Position numbers and translations under genes: made by a program. Under the pieces are notes generated by a model that saw only the letters and a list, made by a program, of their open reading frames with translations, did no database searches and had not been told where the DNA came from. This document shows, one piece after another, positions 9,124 through 18,771 of a DNA stretch of 64,000 bases (position 1 is the stretch's first letter; each line of letters opens with the position of its first letter). The stretch covers positions 620,001-684,000 of the forward strand of contig NZ_JASISU010000002.1 in assembly GCF_030063285.1 (NCBI RefSeq), in the 5' to 3' direction. The stretch is from Pseudarthrobacter sp. PS3-L1 (GTDB lineage Bacteria > Actinomycetota > Actinomycetes > Actinomycetales > Micrococcaceae).

Positions 9124-10149
9124 ATGTTCTGGACCTCATATCTTCTGGCGGTCCTCGCGATAGCGCTGGCATGGCCAGTGCCTATCATGCTCTCCCGTGC
9201 GCAGTGGCCCGCACGGGCGCCCTTCACCGCCATGATTCTTTGGCAAACCATCGCCTTGGCGGGTGGTTTGTCAATGATTGGCGCAATGCTTGTTTACGGT
9301 CTCGAACCTGCGGGCGAAAACCTCATTGCCGGAGTGCGTGCCGTCGCCGGCATGGTCTTGTTCAACGCTCCCACCACAGTTCTGGGCTTCTGGCACATCT
9401 TTGCCCTCTCGGCAGCAGCGTTGTTGACTGTCCATCTTCTTTTCACACTGCTGCTGACGTACCTGCGCATCCAAAGGCAACGCGGTAGGCATCGGGAACT
9501 CCTCGACCTCCTGGCCAAGCCGACCGCAGACGGTTCAGCGACCATGGTCATCAACCACGACTCTCCGGTGGCTTACTGCCTACCCGGAGGTGCGAGGTCC
9601 GTGACTGTCCTTTCCGATGGGCTCATGTCCGCACTGGAGCCTGACGAACTGCGGGCCGTCCTGCGCCATGAAAATGCCCACCTGAGCCAGCGACATCACC
9701 TGCTGCTTTGGGCATTTGCCGCCTGGCGTCAGGCCCTGCCATGGCTGCCAACGACCCGGCTTGCACAGGACGCAGTCAACTCCCTGATCGAGATGCTGGC
9801 TGATGACGTGGCCCTTAAGACGGAGAGCAAGGCGTCCCTAATCAAAGCTATTGCGATAGTGGCCAGTGCGCCAGAACGCGCGAAGGCGGCTGCACGCTTC
9901 GCACAATCCGGACCTGACGCCCAAGAGCGCACTGACACCCTCTCGCCTGCGGTCGGTTACCCGGCGTCCCCGTCGCTAGAGCTCATGCAAGCGTCGGATT
10001 CCGCGCGGACCACAGCGTCCCGGGTGAGTCGTCTTTTGTCCCCGCAGGAGCCTCTGGCGCCAGTCACCACAGGTGCTGTGCTGCTCCTGTGCGGGATGCT
10101 GCTGGCCGTCCCGACGGCACTCCTGATTGTGCCGGGCCTGCTCGGCTGA
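9124..10149 (+). CDS. M56 family (BlaR1-like) membrane metallopeptidase without sensor domain
   Basis: This 341-residue membrane protein has hydrophobic segments at about residues 3-22, 35-60, 72-90 and 97-117, and a C-terminal one at about 313-338. Between them is a cytoplasmic zinc-protease domain with HENAH at residues 182-186 (HExxH) and a downstream Glu near 223 in EMLADD as the likely third ligand. BlaR1/MecR1 proteins carry an extracellular penicillin-binding sensor after this domain. Here the protein ends with a membrane segment, so it must sense something else or need another partner. It is co-transcribed with the BlaI-like repressor, which is the presumed substrate. Confidence 0.88.
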   Translation: MFWTSYLLAVLAIALAWPVPIMLSRAQWPARAPFTAMILWQTIALAGGLSMIGAMLVYGLEPAGENLIAGVRAVAGMVLFNAPTTVLGFWHIFALSAAALLTVHLLFTLLLTYLRIQRQRGRHRELLDLLAKPTADGSATMVINHDSPVAYCLPGGARSVTVLSDGLMSALEPDELRAVLRHENAHLSQRHHLLLWAFAAWRQALPWLPTTRLAQDAVNSLIEMLADDVALKTESKASLIKAIAIVASAPERAKAAARFAQSGPDAQERTDTLSPAVGYPASPSLELMQASDSARTTASRVSRLLSPQEPLAPVTTGAVLLLCGMLLAVPTALLIVPGLLG

Positions 10150-10229
10150 CACTGCTTGCGCCGTGAGTGGTGGGCCAGCAGCTGGACCCCCTCCCCCAAT
10201 CTTGGAATAGTGTCGAGCCGTCCCTCATC

Positions 10230-12338
10230 TCAGGCGTCGATGCGCTCTCGGTCCAGGCCAGCGGCACCAGCGATGATGAAGTCCTTGCGAGGGGCAACAT
10301 CTGATCCCATCAAAAGATCAAACATTGATTCAGCCTGCTGGGCGTTTTCTATGTTCACCTTGCGCAGCATGCGATGGCGGGGGTCCATGGTGGTCTCGGC
10401 CAGTTGCTCTGCGTCCATTTCGCCGAGGCCCTTGTACCGCTGGATGGGCTCCTTATAGCGCTTTTTTTCTTTGACAAGCCGCTTGAGTAGCGTGTGAAGT
10501 TCCGACTCAGAGTAGGTATAGATCATCTCGTTTGCCTTCTGACCGGAGTTAATGACCTCTACCCGGTGCAGCGGCGGGACAGCGGCGTACACGCGACCAT
10601 CATCGATCATCGGACGCATGTAACGGAAGAACAGCGTCAGGAGAAGTGTCCTGATGTGCGCGCCATCGACGTCGGCGTCTGTCATGAGAATCACTTTCCC
10701 ATAGCGGGCAGCCGCAATGTCGAAGCTGCGGCCTGAACCAGCACCCACCACCTGAATCAGCGCGGCACATTCGGCATTGGAAAGCATGTCCCCCACCGAT
10801 GCCTTCTGTACGTTCAGGATCTTGCCTCGAATCGGAAGCAGGGCTTGAAAATCCGAGGACCGAGCGCGCCGGGCAGTGCCCAGCGCCGAGTCACCCTCGA
10901 CTATAAACAGTTCAGATCTAAGAACATCGTCCGTGCGGCAGTCGGCAAGCTTGGTAGGCATGGACGAGGTCTCCAACGCATTCTTTCGACGTTGGGTTTC
11001 CTTATGCACTCGCGCCGAAATACGCGATTTCATCTCGGCGACGATTTTCTCGAGCAGCTGTGCGCTTTGCGCCTTGTCGGCACGCTGCGCGGAGCCGAGC
11101 TTGGCAGTGATTTCCTGCTCAACAACGCGGGATACGATGGCCCGAACGGCTGAGGTGCCAAGGATTTCCTTCGTCTGGCCCTCAAACTGCGGCTCGGCAA
11201 GGCGGACTGTCAGTACCGCCGTCAGGCCGGCAAAAATGTCATCCTTGTCAATCTTGTCGTTCCCCGCTTTGAGTTTGCGGGCGTTGGCTTCAACTGCCTT
11301 GCGGAACGTCTTGACAAGGGCCTGCTCAAAACCGGACTGGTGCGTGCCGCCCTTCGGGGTAGAAATAATGTTCACGAAGCTGCGCACAGTTGTGTCGTAA
11401 CCTATTCCCCAGCGCAGCGCTATATCAACTTCGCAGTCCCGTTCAATTTCGGCCAGTTCGCTGTGACCTTTGTCGTCGAGGACAGGGACCGTCTCCTTGA
11501 ACTTGCCGGAACCATGCAGGCGCCAGACATCAGTAACTCCTGCATCGATGGCCAGGAAGTCGACAAATTCCGAGAGCCCCCCGTCGTGGTGGAAAACTTC
11601 CTCATGCGGACCAGCCTCCCCGGGCGTCCCCGGGACTCGGCGTTCATCGCGCACTGTAATTTTGAGTCCGGGGACGAGGAAGGAAGTCTGACGGGCCCGG
11701 GAGGCGAGTTCGTCATAGGAGAATTTGGCATCCTTCGTGAAGATCTGCCGGTCAGCCCAGTAACGAATCCTGGTTCCGGTCACCCCTCGCTTGGGCTTCC
11801 CCGCGATGTCCAGCACTGAATCATCCACAAAGGGAACGAACTCCGCCGCAGGATCTGCGCGCCGGCCAGCGTCCTGGAACCGGCCTGGCTCACCGCGGCG
11901 GAAGGACATCCGGTAAGTCTTACTGCCCCTGTCGACCTCAACGTCCAAACGTGCCGACAGTGCATTCACCACTGACGCACCAACACCGTGAAGGCCACCG
12001 GAGGCAGTGTAGGAACCCCCGCCGAACTTTCCGCCGGCGTGGAGCTTCGTGAAAACCACCTCAACACCCGTCAGGCCGGTCTTCGGCTCCTTGTCAATCG
12101 GAATGCCACGACCGTCGTCGTGGATTTCCACGGAATTGTCGGCATGCAGGATCACCTTGATGTCATGACCAAATCCTGCCAGCGCCTCGTCAACAGAGTT
12201 GTCGATGATCTCCCACAGGCAGTGCATGAGACCTCGGGAGTCAGTGGAACCGATGTACATGCCCGGTCGCTTCCGAACAGCCTCAAGACCCTCCAGGACA
12301 GAGAGGTGCCGTGCAGTGTAATCAGAACTTGGTGCCAC
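10230..12338 (-). CDS. parE: DNA topoisomerase IV (gyrase-like) subunit B
   Basis: ParE (702 residues) is the ATPase and TOPRIM subunit of the type IIA topoisomerase that decatenates chromosomes. Visible motifs are the GHKL ATP site (IIDNSVDEAL, DDGRGIP, GGLHGVGASVVN), the transducer region with the catalytic-type QTK-like sequence EGQTKEILG, the TOPRIM EGDSALGTA and DADVDGAHIRTLLL, and a C-terminal PIQRYKGLGEMD. The start is GTG at 12338 with AAAGGAG 11-12 bases upstream. The length and lack of a large insert suit ParE or actinobacterial GyrB alike; the parC fragment at the window start supports ParE. It is divergent from the DUF7455 gene. Confidence 0.9.
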   Translation of the reverse strand: MAPSSDYTARHLSVLEGLEAVRKRPGMYIGSTDSRGLMHCLWEIIDNSVDEALAGFGHDIKVILHADNSVEIHDDGRGIPIDKEPKTGLTGVEVVFTKLHAGGKFGGGSYTASGGLHGVGASVVNALSARLDVEVDRGSKTYRMSFRRGEPGRFQDAGRRADPAAEFVPFVDDSVLDIAGKPKRGVTGTRIRYWADRQIFTKDAKFSYDELASRARQTSFLVPGLKITVRDERRVPGTPGEAGPHEEVFHHDGGLSEFVDFLAIDAGVTDVWRLHGSGKFKETVPVLDDKGHSELAEIERDCEVDIALRWGIGYDTTVRSFVNIISTPKGGTHQSGFEQALVKTFRKAVEANARKLKAGNDKIDKDDIFAGLTAVLTVRLAEPQFEGQTKEILGTSAVRAIVSRVVEQEITAKLGSAQRADKAQSAQLLEKIVAEMKSRISARVHKETQRRKNALETSSMPTKLADCRTDDVLRSELFIVEGDSALGTARRARSSDFQALLPIRGKILNVQKASVGDMLSNAECAALIQVVGAGSGRSFDIAAARYGKVILMTDADVDGAHIRTLLLTLFFRYMRPMIDDGRVYAAVPPLHRVEVINSGQKANEMIYTYSESELHTLLKRLVKEKKRYKEPIQRYKGLGEMDAEQLAETTMDPRHRMLRKVNIENAQQAESMFDLLMGSDVAPRKDFIIAGAAGLDRERIDA

Positions 12339-12559
12339 GTCGGGGTGCGCTCCTTTGGTACGTCAATCTTGGCCCGTAGGGGCTGTACCAAGCCTAGTCG
12401 GCAGCGGGCCTGGACTCTTGTCGCAACACCGGCAACCCCCGGCTCGGACACCGTCGTTACGGACACGTGATACGCGGACAGCGAAAGTCGGCCATCCGTA
12501 GCCTAGTCTGACTCCGAATGCTGGTTATATAGAGGAACAGATCTACTGAGGAGGCCGAA

Positions 12560-12781
12560 ATGACAGCAGCAATTGCGGACCGCATGCTCAATGCACTGGA
12601 CCGGTGCGATCGTTGTGGAGCACAGGCATATGTCCGTGTTGTACTTGAGTCCTCCGGCGGTGAGCTGCTCTTCTGCGGCCACCACGCCCGTTCAGTCGAA
12701 GCGAAGCTCAAGCCGCTGAGCTCCGACTGGCACGACGAGACCGGCAGGCTCCACGAAAAGGAACCGGTCTCAGCCGACTGA
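12560..12781 (+). CDS. DUF7455 small zinc-ribbon-like protein
   Basis: A 73-residue protein with CDRCG (about residues 14-18) and CGHHARSVE (about 40-48), giving a Cys-x2-Cys ... Cys-x-His-His set likely to bind zinc. It matches the actinobacterial DUF7455 family, usually encoded close to the principal sigma factor as here. GAGGAGG lies 5-11 bases before the ATG, a strong ribosome-binding site. The function is unknown. Divergent from parE; followed by a clear terminator. Confidence 0.88.
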   Translation: MTAAIADRMLNALDRCDRCGAQAYVRVVLESSGGELLFCGHHARSVEAKLKPLSSDWHDETGRLHEKEPVSAD

Positions 12782-12820
12782 TTTCACGACACAGGCCACA
12801 ATGCAGCATTGAGCTGCAGA

Positions 12821-12855
12821 GCAGGGTATCCCCAGAGGGGATGCCCTGCTTTTTT
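12821..12855 (+). terminator. Rho-independent terminator after the DUF7455 gene
   Basis: A 13-bp stem (12821-12833 with 12837-12849, one G-U pair) with a 3-base loop is followed by six T residues. It ends transcription of the small gene upstream. Confidence 0.9.
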
Positions 12856-12924
12856 GTGTGTTCAAGAGTGTCTAGTGCCACACGTCGGGCAAGGACACGA
12901 CACTGGCCGTGTAATAAACGAACC

Positions 12925-12962
12925 AAAAAAAGAGGCACCCTTCACAATGTGAAGAGTGCCTC
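12925..12962 (-). terminator. Rho-independent terminator after sigA
   Basis: Read on the minus strand, a 15-bp stem (12948-12962 with 12932-12946, one G-U pair) is followed by seven T residues. It lies just beyond the sigA stop codon. Confidence 0.9.
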
Positions 12963-12984
12963 CCGACGAAACATTGTTCAGCTC

Positions 12985-14292
12985 TCAGTCCAGGTAGTCG
13001 CGCAGTACCTGAGAGCGTGAAGGATGGCGGAGCTTAGACATAGTCTTTGATTCGATCTGGCGGATGCGTTCCCGCGTTACACCATAGACCTTGCCGATTT
13101 CGTCTAAAGTCTTCGGCTGTCCGTCAGTGAGCCCGAACCGCATGGCCACCACACCGGCCTCACGCTCGGATAGCGTGTCCAGGACCGAGTGGAGCTGCTC
13201 CTGCAGGAGGGTGAAGCTCACTGCGTCTGCCGGGACCACTGCCTCAGAGTCCTCGATGAGGTCACCGAACTCGGAGTCGCCGTCTTCACCAAGGGGTGTA
13301 TGGAGCGAAATGGGTTCCCGACCGTACTTCTGGACCTCGACGACCTTCTCGGGGGTCATGTCCAGCTCAAGAGCGAGCTCTTCCGGTGTTGGTTCGCGTC
13401 CCAGGTCCTGAAGCATCTGGCGCTGCACACGGGCAAGCTTGTTGATGACCTCGACCATGTGGACGGGAATACGGATAGTACGCGCCTGGTCTGCCATGGC
13501 GCGGGTGATTGCCTGGCGGATCCACCACGTGGCATACGTGGAAAACTTGAATCCCTTGGTGTAGTCAAACTTCTCAACAGCGCGGATCAGCCCGAGGTTA
13601 CCCTCCTGGATGAGGTCAAGGAACAACATTCCACGGCCTGTGTAGCGCTTGGCGAGGGAAACAACAAGGCGAAGGTTCGCTTCCAGGAGGTGATTTTTTG
13701 CACGCTTGCCGTCGTGGATGATGAATTCGAGCTCACGCTTGAACTTCGGATCCATCGCGCCGTCGTCTGCAGCAATCTTCTCCTCGGCAAACAGCCCGGC
13801 CTCGATGCGGAGGGCAAGGTCGACTTCCTGCTCAGCGTTCAGCAGGGCGACCTTGCCGATCTGCTTCAGGTAGTCCTTTACAGGATCCGCCGTGGCGCCT
13901 GCGGACATGACCTGCTGCACGGGGGCATCGTCGTCATCCGCATCGGAGTAGACGAAGCCCTTCCCCGTAGCCGCGGCAGCAGCCTTGGCACCGGCAAGAT
14001 CGGAGTCCTCGGCAGGCTCGGAACCATCCGGCCCCAGGTCGTCCTGGTCTTCGTCGGAGTCATCATCAGCGGCTTTACCTGCTGCCTCAGCAGCTGCCTT
14101 TGCGCCAGGCTTTGGGCCGCGCTTCTTGGGCGCAGGCTTCGCATCGCCGCCGGCGCCATCGCCAGCAGCTTCGCGGATAGCTTTGTTTGCCGCCCTTGTG
14201 GCAGCACGCTTGGCGTTCGTCGCGGCTTGCTTCTCCTCAGGGGACAGCTCAGTCTGGTCGGTAGATTCCGTCTTCGCGGAAGAGGGGGTCAC
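12985..14292 (-). CDS. sigA: Principal RNA polymerase sigma factor (SigA/RpoD)
   Basis: SigA (435 residues) directs RNA polymerase to housekeeping promoters. The N-terminal 125 residues are Ala/Lys then Asp/Glu rich, as in actinobacterial SigA/HrdB. Region 1.2 starts at [16 protein letters not shown], region 2 holds [20 protein letters not shown] and [17 protein letters not shown], region 3 [11 protein letters not shown], and region 4 [21 protein letters not shown]. The start is GTG at 14292 with AGAAAGG six bases upstream. It is monocistronic, ending in a terminator. Confidence 0.96.
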   Translation of the reverse strand: MTPSSAKTESTDQTELSPEEKQAATNAKRAATRAANKAIREAAGDGAGGDAKPAPKKRGPKPGAKAAAEAAGKAADDDSDEDQDDLGPDGSEPAEDSDLAGAKAAAAATGKGFVYSDADDDDAPVQQVMSAGATADPVKDYLKQIGKVALLNAEQEVDLALRIEAGLFAEEKIAADDGAMDPKFKRELEFIIHDGKRAKNHLLEANLRLVVSLAKRYTGRGMLFLDLIQEGNLGLIRAVEKFDYTKGFKFSTYATWWIRQAITRAMADQARTIRIPVHMVEVINKLARVQRQMLQDLGREPTPEELALELDMTPEKVVEVQKYGREPISLHTPLGEDGDSEFGDLIEDSEAVVPADAVSFTLLQEQLHSVLDTLSEREAGVVAMRFGLTDGQPKTLDEIGKVYGVTRERIRQIESKTMSKLRHPSRSQVLRDYLD

Positions 14293-14554
14293 AGAAAACC
14301 TTTCTAGCAGCGGTCTGTGGATCGCCGTACGGGCAACACCACTATGACCCTGTCAAGTCCGTGGAAAGCAATAGATGATCGCACGGAAAGCAGAGTCACA
14401 CTCAACAACTGCCAAACGAGGCGAAATGTTCCCGTTTCCGGTCACATTCCGATTCATCTGATTCACGGACCCAACCGGGTCTCAGCGTCTATTGTCTCAC
14501 GACTTTGTCAATTAGCGGCCTAGGCTCAGTAATTTTCCAGCCCGGGACACCACG

Positions 14555-15892
14555 CTATGCCGGGTCCGGCCGAAATTTCTGCCACGCAGATTCTGGCTTT
14601 CCTGCCCAGCCGCACAGAGTCCCCCGCCCCACCAGATCCTGCAAAAGCTCTGCGAGTCGATAGCCTGGTTCGGTCACCAACGCCCGGTTGAGATAGACAC
14701 TTGCATAGGAACCCCGGCCCCGGCACCACTCAATCCAACCCTTTCCCGTCAGGGCTGCGGCTTTAGCCTCGGGAGTGCCGCGCAGGATGCACTGTTCCAG
14801 GGCAGCCTCAAGGCCTTCCACATGGTCCCACAGAGGCACCGAGGGAGCCATGCCCAGGAGGACTTCCCCATAGCCTGGAGCGCTATTTCGCATCCGCAGC
14901 GGGGTACAGTGCCCGCACTCGGCAATCAACGCGTTGGAAAATCCGGCAGAAACCTTTCCGCCGCCATTCCCGGTCCTTGGACTTTTGCCGGCTTGTTCCT
15001 GCACCGTCGGCTCCTCAGTCGCCTTTTCTGACCACGGCCACAGCGTCTGTCCTACGTCAGTTTCATCATCAAAAAGTCCAAAATCCTGAACCCCCACCAA
15101 GGCGACCCCTGCACCGGCCGCAGCCATCACAAGGATTGCATCCCGCCAGGCGGGGATCCGGAGGGTGGCGCATAGGTACGCCCCAATGTTCGCCTCCTTG
15201 TGGAGCGCTCCAGCACGGGAATGGCGGAGGACCGCACCATCGCCCATAGCCCTATGCCAGCATTCGAGCACGGCCAGGAACTGTGGCCTGCTGTGCTCAC
15301 GCAGCCGAAGATCACCCAACCACCGCTCCTCGGCCAGAATTTCCGCTGGGAGCGCCGTCGCAGCAGGTGACACGAGTGCGTCCGGACCACTGTCCACACG
15401 ACTTCCGCGCAGGATCAGTTCTGCACTGAGGAAGCTGTCCGAAATCTCAGAAAGAGGTCTCCCCCACGAAGGACAACACACCCGATCGAAACAAAAGGCG
15501 TCCCGCCACCTCTCCTCTCCAACAAACCAGGCATCGCGGACCGGCAGGCCGGCGGCACCCAGCGTTGCACTGAGGGAACCTAGGAGACCGGTTAGACGCT
15601 CACTCAGGGAAGACCAGGCATCAGAACTGTAGATTGCCAGGAGTGAAGCGTCCGCCGCCGTGTCCTGTAGGAGGTAATCGCGCACAGTTTCCGAGAATCG
15701 AGACAGGGTGGCGTCCGGACCCTCCGTGCATTCATCCCCGCGCGGCAGGTCAACGCGAAGTGTTGCACCCAGTCTCTTGCCCTGGACCGTGATCGCTACC
15801 AGGCTTTGCCGCGGCCAGTACCCGAGGGAATGCGGAATGAAACCAAGAATGTCCTGCGGCCCGCCTGCGCGGAGCGTCTCCGATATAGTCAT
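14555..15892 (-). CDS. DUF4192 domain-containing protein
   Basis: A 445-residue soluble protein of the actinobacterial DUF4192 family, recognised from its opening ISETLRAGGPQDILGFIPHS and the following LGYWPRQSLVAITVQG. The C-terminal third contains the segment LYDHVEGLEA-like and a tetratricopeptide-type helix pair ending in LLQDLVGRGTLC. No enzymatic motif is evident and the function is unknown. It lies alone between the sigA upstream region and an MFS gene on the same strand, 221 bp after that gene's stop. Confidence 0.8.
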   Translation of the reverse strand: MTISETLRAGGPQDILGFIPHSLGYWPRQSLVAITVQGKRLGATLRVDLPRGDECTEGPDATLSRFSETVRDYLLQDTAADASLLAIYSSDAWSSLSERLTGLLGSLSATLGAAGLPVRDAWFVGEERWRDAFCFDRVCCPSWGRPLSEISDSFLSAELILRGSRVDSGPDALVSPAATALPAEILAEERWLGDLRLREHSRPQFLAVLECWHRAMGDGAVLRHSRAGALHKEANIGAYLCATLRIPAWRDAILVMAAAGAGVALVGVQDFGLFDDETDVGQTLWPWSEKATEEPTVQEQAGKSPRTGNGGGKVSAGFSNALIAECGHCTPLRMRNSAPGYGEVLLGMAPSVPLWDHVEGLEAALEQCILRGTPEAKAAALTGKGWIEWCRGRGSYASVYLNRALVTEPGYRLAELLQDLVGRGTLCGWAGKPESAWQKFRPDPA

Positions 15893-16113
15893 GGCACCAC
15901 AGTCCTGCGTCCCGCGCGGTGCTTCCAGGGGGCAATCACACTATGTGGATAACGATCCCGCTCGGAGTTCGCGACATGCCCGACACGCAGCCTGGCTCCG
16001 CGAGACAGGCTCGGGCACGATAGCTACGAAAGCGAAGAAGAGCTGCCCGCGAGCGATTGAAAGAGAATGGCAACCGCCGGGCAGGGACGCTCGGCTTTAT
16101 GGTCCCCGAAGAG

Positions 16114-17448
16114 CTACTGATTCTCCCTGCGTAGATCGCGGCGCTGTCGACGTTGCTCGGCCATGGTTCGCAACAGAGGCTGCACAACCACACCCTGGGC
16201 TGCCATCTGGTGCCGGACTTTCTTCTTGGCTGCCAGGATGGCCGTTGATCCAACAGCAAGCAGGAGGAAATGCACGCTGAGGGCAATGCGAAATGCATCA
16301 AGGCCGTAGAGTTCCCCCTGCGAATAGCCTGTGGCGTAGAGAATGTCCAGAATGGTACCAACAAGAAAAATCGCAATAAGCGCTGCGAAGAAGCCACCTA
16401 CGTTGACAATTCCGGTGGCCGTCCCCATCCGGTGCGCAGGGTTGAAAGTTCTGGCGAAGTCGAATCCAATCATTGATCCTGGACCGCCGACAGCGAGCAC
16501 CACCACAAGGACGGCCAGGAGCCACAGTGGCGACCGCCCGGGATACAGCAGCACCGCAGCCCAGGCAAGCGCAGTCATCCCCGCAATGAGCAGCACCATG
16601 GTGGAACGCCGAAGGGGGTGACGCGAGACAAAGCGGCCAAAAAAAGGCCCGACTGCCATGGCAGTTGCGACGTAGAGGGACATGAGCCCCGCGACGGTTG
16701 CCGAATCGAGCCCCTGCCCAGAGATCAGGAACGGATATCCCCAGGTCATGGCGAAAACCGTGCCTGCAAACTGGATGGTGAAGTGGCTCCACATGCCAAG
16801 GCGCGTACCTGGCTGCTGCCAGGCGTGGCGGAGGGAACGACCGATGTCCCTGATGCCCTGGTTGGAGGCCCTGGCTTGCACCCCCGGTGGCGCATCCTGA
16901 AGCAGAATCAAAACCAGGACCGCGGCAAGACCACCCATGCCAGCGAGCATCAGAAAGGCGGGCGTCCACCCTGCCGCACCGAGGACCAAAGCAAATGGCA
17001 CAACGCTGAAAAGCTGGCCAAGTTGGCCGGACATGCCTGTCAGTTGAGTGACCAGCGGCACCTTTGCTGGTGCGAACCACAGAGGGATCAGCCGAATGAC
17101 GGAAATAAACGTCATTGCATCACCCGCACCCACGAGAACCCTGCCCAAAACCCCTGCCGGAACCGTGTCGGCAAAAGCCATCTGCAGCTGTCCCAGCCCC
17201 ATGAGGACCGCACCAGCGGCGATCATTGCCCGTGATCCAAACCTGTCAACCAGGATCCCCACGGGAATTTGCAGGCCCGCATAGACCAGCAGCTGCAGGA
17301 CGGTGAAGGACGAGATTGCCGCCGCACTTGCCTGAAATCGCTCCGTGGCTTCGATTCCAGCCACACCGAAAGAGGTTCGCTGGGAGACGGCCACCAGATA
17401 CGAGAAAATACCGACGGTCCAGATGAGCCATGCGCGGGGTGCAGTCAC
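16114..17448 (-). CDS. MFS transporter
   Basis: This 444-residue protein has about twelve hydrophobic segments and belongs to the major facilitator superfamily. The loop 2-3 motif is seen as GILVDRFGSRAMI (the G-x-x-x-D-R-x-G-R/S-R pattern) and the helix 4 region as LVGAGDAMTFISVIRL. It resembles the NarK/nitrate or anion-type cation symporters in overall length, but the substrate cannot be read from sequence. I prefer GTG 17448, giving the start VTAPRAWLIWTVGIF just before the first helix; the frame is open to an ATG at 17583 that would overlap the PAC2 gene and add 45 non-hydrophobic residues. Confidence 0.85.
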   Translation of the reverse strand: MTAPRAWLIWTVGIFSYLVAVSQRTSFGVAGIEATERFQASAAAISSFTVLQLLVYAGLQIPVGILVDRFGSRAMIAAGAVLMGLGQLQMAFADTVPAGVLGRVLVGAGDAMTFISVIRLIPLWFAPAKVPLVTQLTGMSGQLGQLFSVVPFALVLGAAGWTPAFLMLAGMGGLAAVLVLILLQDAPPGVQARASNQGIRDIGRSLRHAWQQPGTRLGMWSHFTIQFAGTVFAMTWGYPFLISGQGLDSATVAGLMSLYVATAMAVGPFFGRFVSRHPLRRSTMVLLIAGMTALAWAAVLLYPGRSPLWLLAVLVVVLAVGGPGSMIGFDFARTFNPAHRMGTATGIVNVGGFFAALIAIFLVGTILDILYATGYSQGELYGLDAFRIALSVHFLLLAVGSTAILAAKKKVRHQMAAQGVVVQPLLRTMAEQRRQRRDLRRENQ

Positions 17449-17563
17449 AGTCCCATTATGCCGTCCGGCCAGCGATGACTTCCCTGAGACTGAGGATCCA
17501 GCAGAGAAGGAGACTACAGGGTCAACACCTCCGCGCCTGCCAGCGGTGGACTCGTAAAGGGAC

Positions 17564-18502
17564 TCAGGCCGTGGGATTCTCACGTGCCAGATAAGCCTCT
17601 ACGGCCGCACCGAGGGCGTCTGCGTCGGGGAGCTCATCGTTCTCGTCAGCCAGCAACGACCGACGCACTGTTCCCTCAGCCTTTTCGTCGTATTTGGTTT
17701 CCAGGCGCGAGACAACCTGCTGGACGTCCTCGGAGGCGCTCACCTGGTCTGCGATCTGGCGACCCACCTCACGGCCAGCCTCCCGCAGCCTGTCACTGGG
17801 AAGCATCAGCGACGTTGCCGCGCCAAGGTACTCCAGCCCGGCGACGGCTGCGGTGGGATATTCGGCATCAGCAAGATAGTGCGGAACATGGATAACGTAC
17901 CCGGCGACCCCCCGGCCCGCCTCAATCAGGCGAAGCTCCAGGATGTGGCCAATGGCCGCCGGGACCTCAACAGTGGGTTTCCAGACAGAGATACCTTCGA
18001 TGAGTTCGGGCCGATTGCCATGCACTGTCACCCCGACGGGCCTGGTGTGCGGCACAGGCATGGGGATGGAGTGGATCCATGTCACCAAGTTGACGTCGAG
18101 CTTCTCCACAATTCCTACCACCGCACGTGCGAATCGCTCCCACTGCAGGTCGGGTTCGAATCCCGCAAGCAGGAGATAGGGCTTCCCCAACCCATCCATG
18201 AGGCGGTAAAGAGCCAACCGGGGCGCCTGGTAGTCCTGGATATGATCTTCCACGAAGGACAGGTGGGGGCGTCGGGAACGGTAGTCGATGAGCTGGTCGG
18301 CGTCGAAAACTGCCACTGGTTCGGCATCCGGTGAGTCCAGCAACTCAGCGTTGATCTGCCGCACCACCTGACCAGCGTCTGCAAAGCCGGTAAAACCCAT
18401 CACCATGTTCAGTCCACGGAGTTCTGGGCTATGAAACAGGCCGATGTTACTGGCATAGAGGGCATCCGGGTCGAGCAGCGACCCTGAAATCCGTTCAAGC
18501 AC
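17564..18502 (-). CDS. PAC2 family protein
   Basis: A 312-residue member of the PAC2 (proteasome assembly chaperone 2-like) family, common in actinobacteria next to sigma-factor regions. The core is visible as MVMGFTGFADAGQV (about residues 34-47) and LLAGFEPDLQWERFA. The start is GTG 18502, preceded at seven bases by AAAGGA; the frame is open further upstream but that part is basic and unlike the family. The stop lies 115 bp before the MFS start on the same strand. The biological role in bacteria is not established. Confidence 0.85.
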   Translation of the reverse strand: MLERISGSLLDPDALYASNIGLFHSPELRGLNMVMGFTGFADAGQVVRQINAELLDSPDAEPVAVFDADQLIDYRSRRPHLSFVEDHIQDYQAPRLALYRLMDGLGKPYLLLAGFEPDLQWERFARAVVGIVEKLDVNLVTWIHSIPMPVPHTRPVGVTVHGNRPELIEGISVWKPTVEVPAAIGHILELRLIEAGRGVAGYVIHVPHYLADAEYPTAAVAGLEYLGAATSLMLPSDRLREAGREVGRQIADQVSASEDVQQVVSRLETKYDEKAEGTVRRSLLADENDELPDADALGAAVEAYLARENPTA

Positions 18503-18771
18503 GGCGTCGTCCTTTCGTGGTGACGGGTGATTTACTCCTTTCAACGCGCCAGCACCCAGGTCCATTCCTTGGCGCTTGCACTGCCTGCAACTGTGGCGCA
18601 CATCTCAGGGAATTGCCCACTCAGTGTGCCAAGAGACTACGATCAAAAGTGCCGGCACATGAGCTGAGCGCAGGTGGAAGCCACCAGTGCCCGCTGTGCC
18701 GGAAAGATCATGGCTGGGCGCCAAACATGCTGTCCTAGCCGGAAAAATCAGAGAATTGAGGACTGTACCTC

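Noticed and set aside
13189-14307. Long open frame (372 codons) antisense to sigA
   Set aside because: It mirrors the codon pattern of the high-GC sigA gene on the other strand and shows no family motif.
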